Source: Aquilaria yunnanensis
Taxonomy: Eukaryota > Streptophyta > Magnoliopsida > Malvales > Thymelaeaceae
Direction of reading: 5' to 3'
Length of the DNA: 64,000 nt
Assembly (NCBI GenBank): GCA_039654915.1
Contig: CM077593.1
Location: 56,240,501 to 56,304,500, forward strand
The notes below the pieces were generated by a model. It made no database searches, was not told the origin of the DNA, and was given only the letters and a program-made list of their open reading frames with translations. Both the position numbers and the translations under genes were made by a program. This document shows, piece by piece, positions 62,100-64,000 of the stretch; the first letter of the stretch is position 1, and each line of letters opens with the position of its first letter.

Positions 62100-63463
62100 T
62101 GTTAGTGTCGTGCCTAAAAAGCCAATCACGAGATGATTGTATTTTTGCACATTGAGTCATGATATTTTATTAAGGCATTAATCCAGCAATTATGTTTGTT
62201 GTTCTGTTTCTGCGTAACGTAATAAACATAATTGTAACCCTAGAATAATGATATTCTTAAACGTCCCTGGTCTAGTATTATTGTGAAGCGGGTTGCAATA
62301 ATACATAACGATTAGCATATGTGGAGACTAATATGAGATATGCAGTCTACATATGGGTACAAGTTGGAGAACTTGTGTACTAGACCGAGCAACCGTGAGA
62401 ACATTACATGGATCGTTATATGAGTGTCATAAGTGATTCTCATAGTGATCATGGTATATGTAGCCCTTCGACCTAAGATCATCAAGGTTCCTTACATGTG
62501 AGTCACATACTTGATACTTTCCTTTGTTGCTCGTAACTGACTGAACTTGAAGGAGGTCATTGGGTATGTCACATATCATGCGGAGGGATTTGTATGATCA
62601 AGATGGGATTTGTCCCTCCTATGTAACGGGAGTGATATATTTGGGCCCCTTGATAAAGTGAGACTTAGAAAACGCATGGCCATGCTCCGATGAGTTGATT
62701 TATGATATCAATGTCGTCAGTTTAAGTTGGTCTACTCGGTAATCAAGAAACCAAAGATTGGGCTATACGAGAGTGACACATTCCATGTCTCGTGCTTAGT
62801 CTTGATATCTTGGACAAAGGGACAATGGCATATATCGGTGATGATCATAAAGGTTTAGTCGATTCACCGACAATCTTGTCACTTGGGTAGCAATGATGTG
62901 TTGCTATACACCGCTCATTGCTTATGATCATAAATGTGATTTATGATCATTGCCAACATGGCAAGAGCCTATTGGGTCGCACACATAGAGCTATTTTGGA
63001 TCATTAGAGTGCATGGGCTAATTATTTGGGTTATGGTTTCACTTTAATTTCGTATTAATAATGGGCCAAGGAGTTGAGCCATTATTAAGCCCGAAATTAA
63101 ATCCTAATTGGATTAGGGATTTGAAACCCATTAGGCCTGGAAGGTGAGTCTCACTATAAATACAAATTTTAAGTGAGAAATTCGCAGGTCTCCTTGCCCT
63201 AGCCTCCCAAAAAGGACAGCCGCACTCTTCTCTTGCAATTCCTTGGAGGATGCAAGCTAGCACTGCGAGCGTAAGAGAAACGCATCTGCCGGGACGTGGT
63301 GGAAGCGTGGTGATCCGGAGAGGCTCGTGTGGATACCATAGAGAGCCTGAACACGTCAACTGTTCAGGTTTTGTGATTCGACTCTACAGTTGAGTGAGAG
63401 ATCTCAACTGAAAATTAGGTATTAAATTTTCGAACACCCTGTTTACCCCGTTTCACTTGGATC
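62100..63463 (+). repeat. copia LTR inserted in copia-5 leader, lacking its last ~50 bp
   Basis: Starts TGTTAGTGTCGTGCC and follows the LTR consensus to TTTCACTTGGATC, then switches to an internal LTR position. TATA box at 63155-63162. The left candidate TSD is GTCAA (62095-62099); the right end is not available. Confidence 0.85.
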
Positions 63464-64000
63464 ATGGGATTTGTCCCTCCTATGTAACGGGAGTCATATC
63501 TTAGGGCCCCTTGATAAAGTGAGACTTAGAAAATGCATGGCCATGCTCGGATGAGTTGATATACGATATCAATGTCATTAGTTTAAGTTGGTCTACTCAG
63601 TAATCAAGAAACCAAATATTGGGCTATACAAGAGTGGCACATTCCATGTCTCGTGCTCGGTCTTGATTTCTTGGACAAAGGGAAAACAGCATATATCGAT
63701 GATGATCATAAAGGTTTAGTCGAATCACCGGCAATCTTGTCACTTGGGTAGCAATGATGTGTTGCTAGACACCGCTCATTGCTTATGATCATAAATGTGA
63801 TTTATGATCATTGCCAACGTGGTAAGAGGCTATTGGGTCGCACACATAGAGCTATTTGGATCATTAGAGTGCATGGGCTAATTATTTGGGTTATGGTTTC
63901 ACAATAATTTCGTATTAATATTGGGCCCAAGAGTTGAGCCATTATTAAGCCCGAAATTAAATCCTAATTAGATTAGGGCTTTGAAACCCATTAGGCCTGG
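63464..64000 (+). repeat. Second, 5'-truncated copia LTR copy, running off the window
   Basis: From ATGGGATTTGTCCCTCC (about LTR position 535) onward, up to ATTAGGCCTGG at the window end. It is not identical to the corresponding part of 62100-63463, so it is a different copy rather than a simple assembly repeat. Confidence 0.8.

Noticed and set aside
1..64000. Host genes, tRNA, rRNA, CRISPR arrays, bacterial operon signals or a new defence-type system
   Set aside because: No supporting motif on either strand; every longer open frame traces to a retrotransposon or to the opposite strand of one.

Overview
This is a plant (flowering-plant) intergenic window made almost entirely of LTR retrotransposons stacked inside one another. 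I found no convincing host gene, rRNA, tRNA or CRISPR array. The plant assignment rests on Ty1/copia polyproteins of Tork/Angela type, Ty3/gypsy chromovirus-type fragments, primer-binding sites matching the 3' end of initiator-methionine tRNA, 5-bp target-site duplications (TSDs) and an AT-rich, CpG-poor composition. I cannot name the species.

Families (labels are mine). 'Copia': one Ty1/copia family with a roughly 1416-bp LTR (TGTTAG...CCAACA), TATA box at LTR position 1056, a leader of about 1.4 kb and a single-frame gag-pol. 'B': a family of about 2.4-2.5-kb LTRs (TGTTACC...GGTAACA), seen only as solo LTRs. 'A': a large gypsy-like element with a noncoding interior. 'C': a degenerate gypsy element with CRM-like pol. 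'D': one 2.4-kb solo LTR of chromovirus type.

Layout. 1-7797: copia-1, cut by the window start, with solo LTR D in its pol. Its 3' LTR abuts the remaining half of the 5' LTR of copia-2. 7798-21025: copia-2, holding two B solo LTRs and a rearranged 3' end (LTR piece plus a second RNase H piece). 21026-21348: tail of another B LTR. 21349-22072: antisense gypsy RT/RNase H. 22073-52515: element A, whose 5' LTR carries a copia solo LTR; its interior carries complete copia-3 (28881-36557) and a B solo LTR (36737-47463) that itself contains complete copia-4 (38048-46280, minus strand); its 3' LTR carries a B-like solo LTR and is truncated. 52516-57612: degenerate gypsy C, minus strand. 57613-59697: unclassified AT-rich DNA. 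59698-64000: 5' LTR, PBS and leader of copia-5, interrupted at 62100 by another copia LTR that changes abruptly into a second LTR copy near 63464.

Exact TSDs support eight insertions: GGTTT (D), AATAG, GCTAA, TCCTA and GGCAA (B types), ACCTA (copia solo), TGCCA (copia-3) and TATAC (copia-4). None of the coding regions is fully open. Copia-4 is the closest, with one 1324-codon frame broken by two TGA codons and LTRs that differ at about a dozen sites by eye. The most interesting signals are not genes: a canonical-looking 509-513-bp intron candidate kept in every complete B LTR, a perfect hairpin in copia LTRs that became a loop-less palindrome in one copy, an array of palindromic units in LTR D, and several recombination scars.
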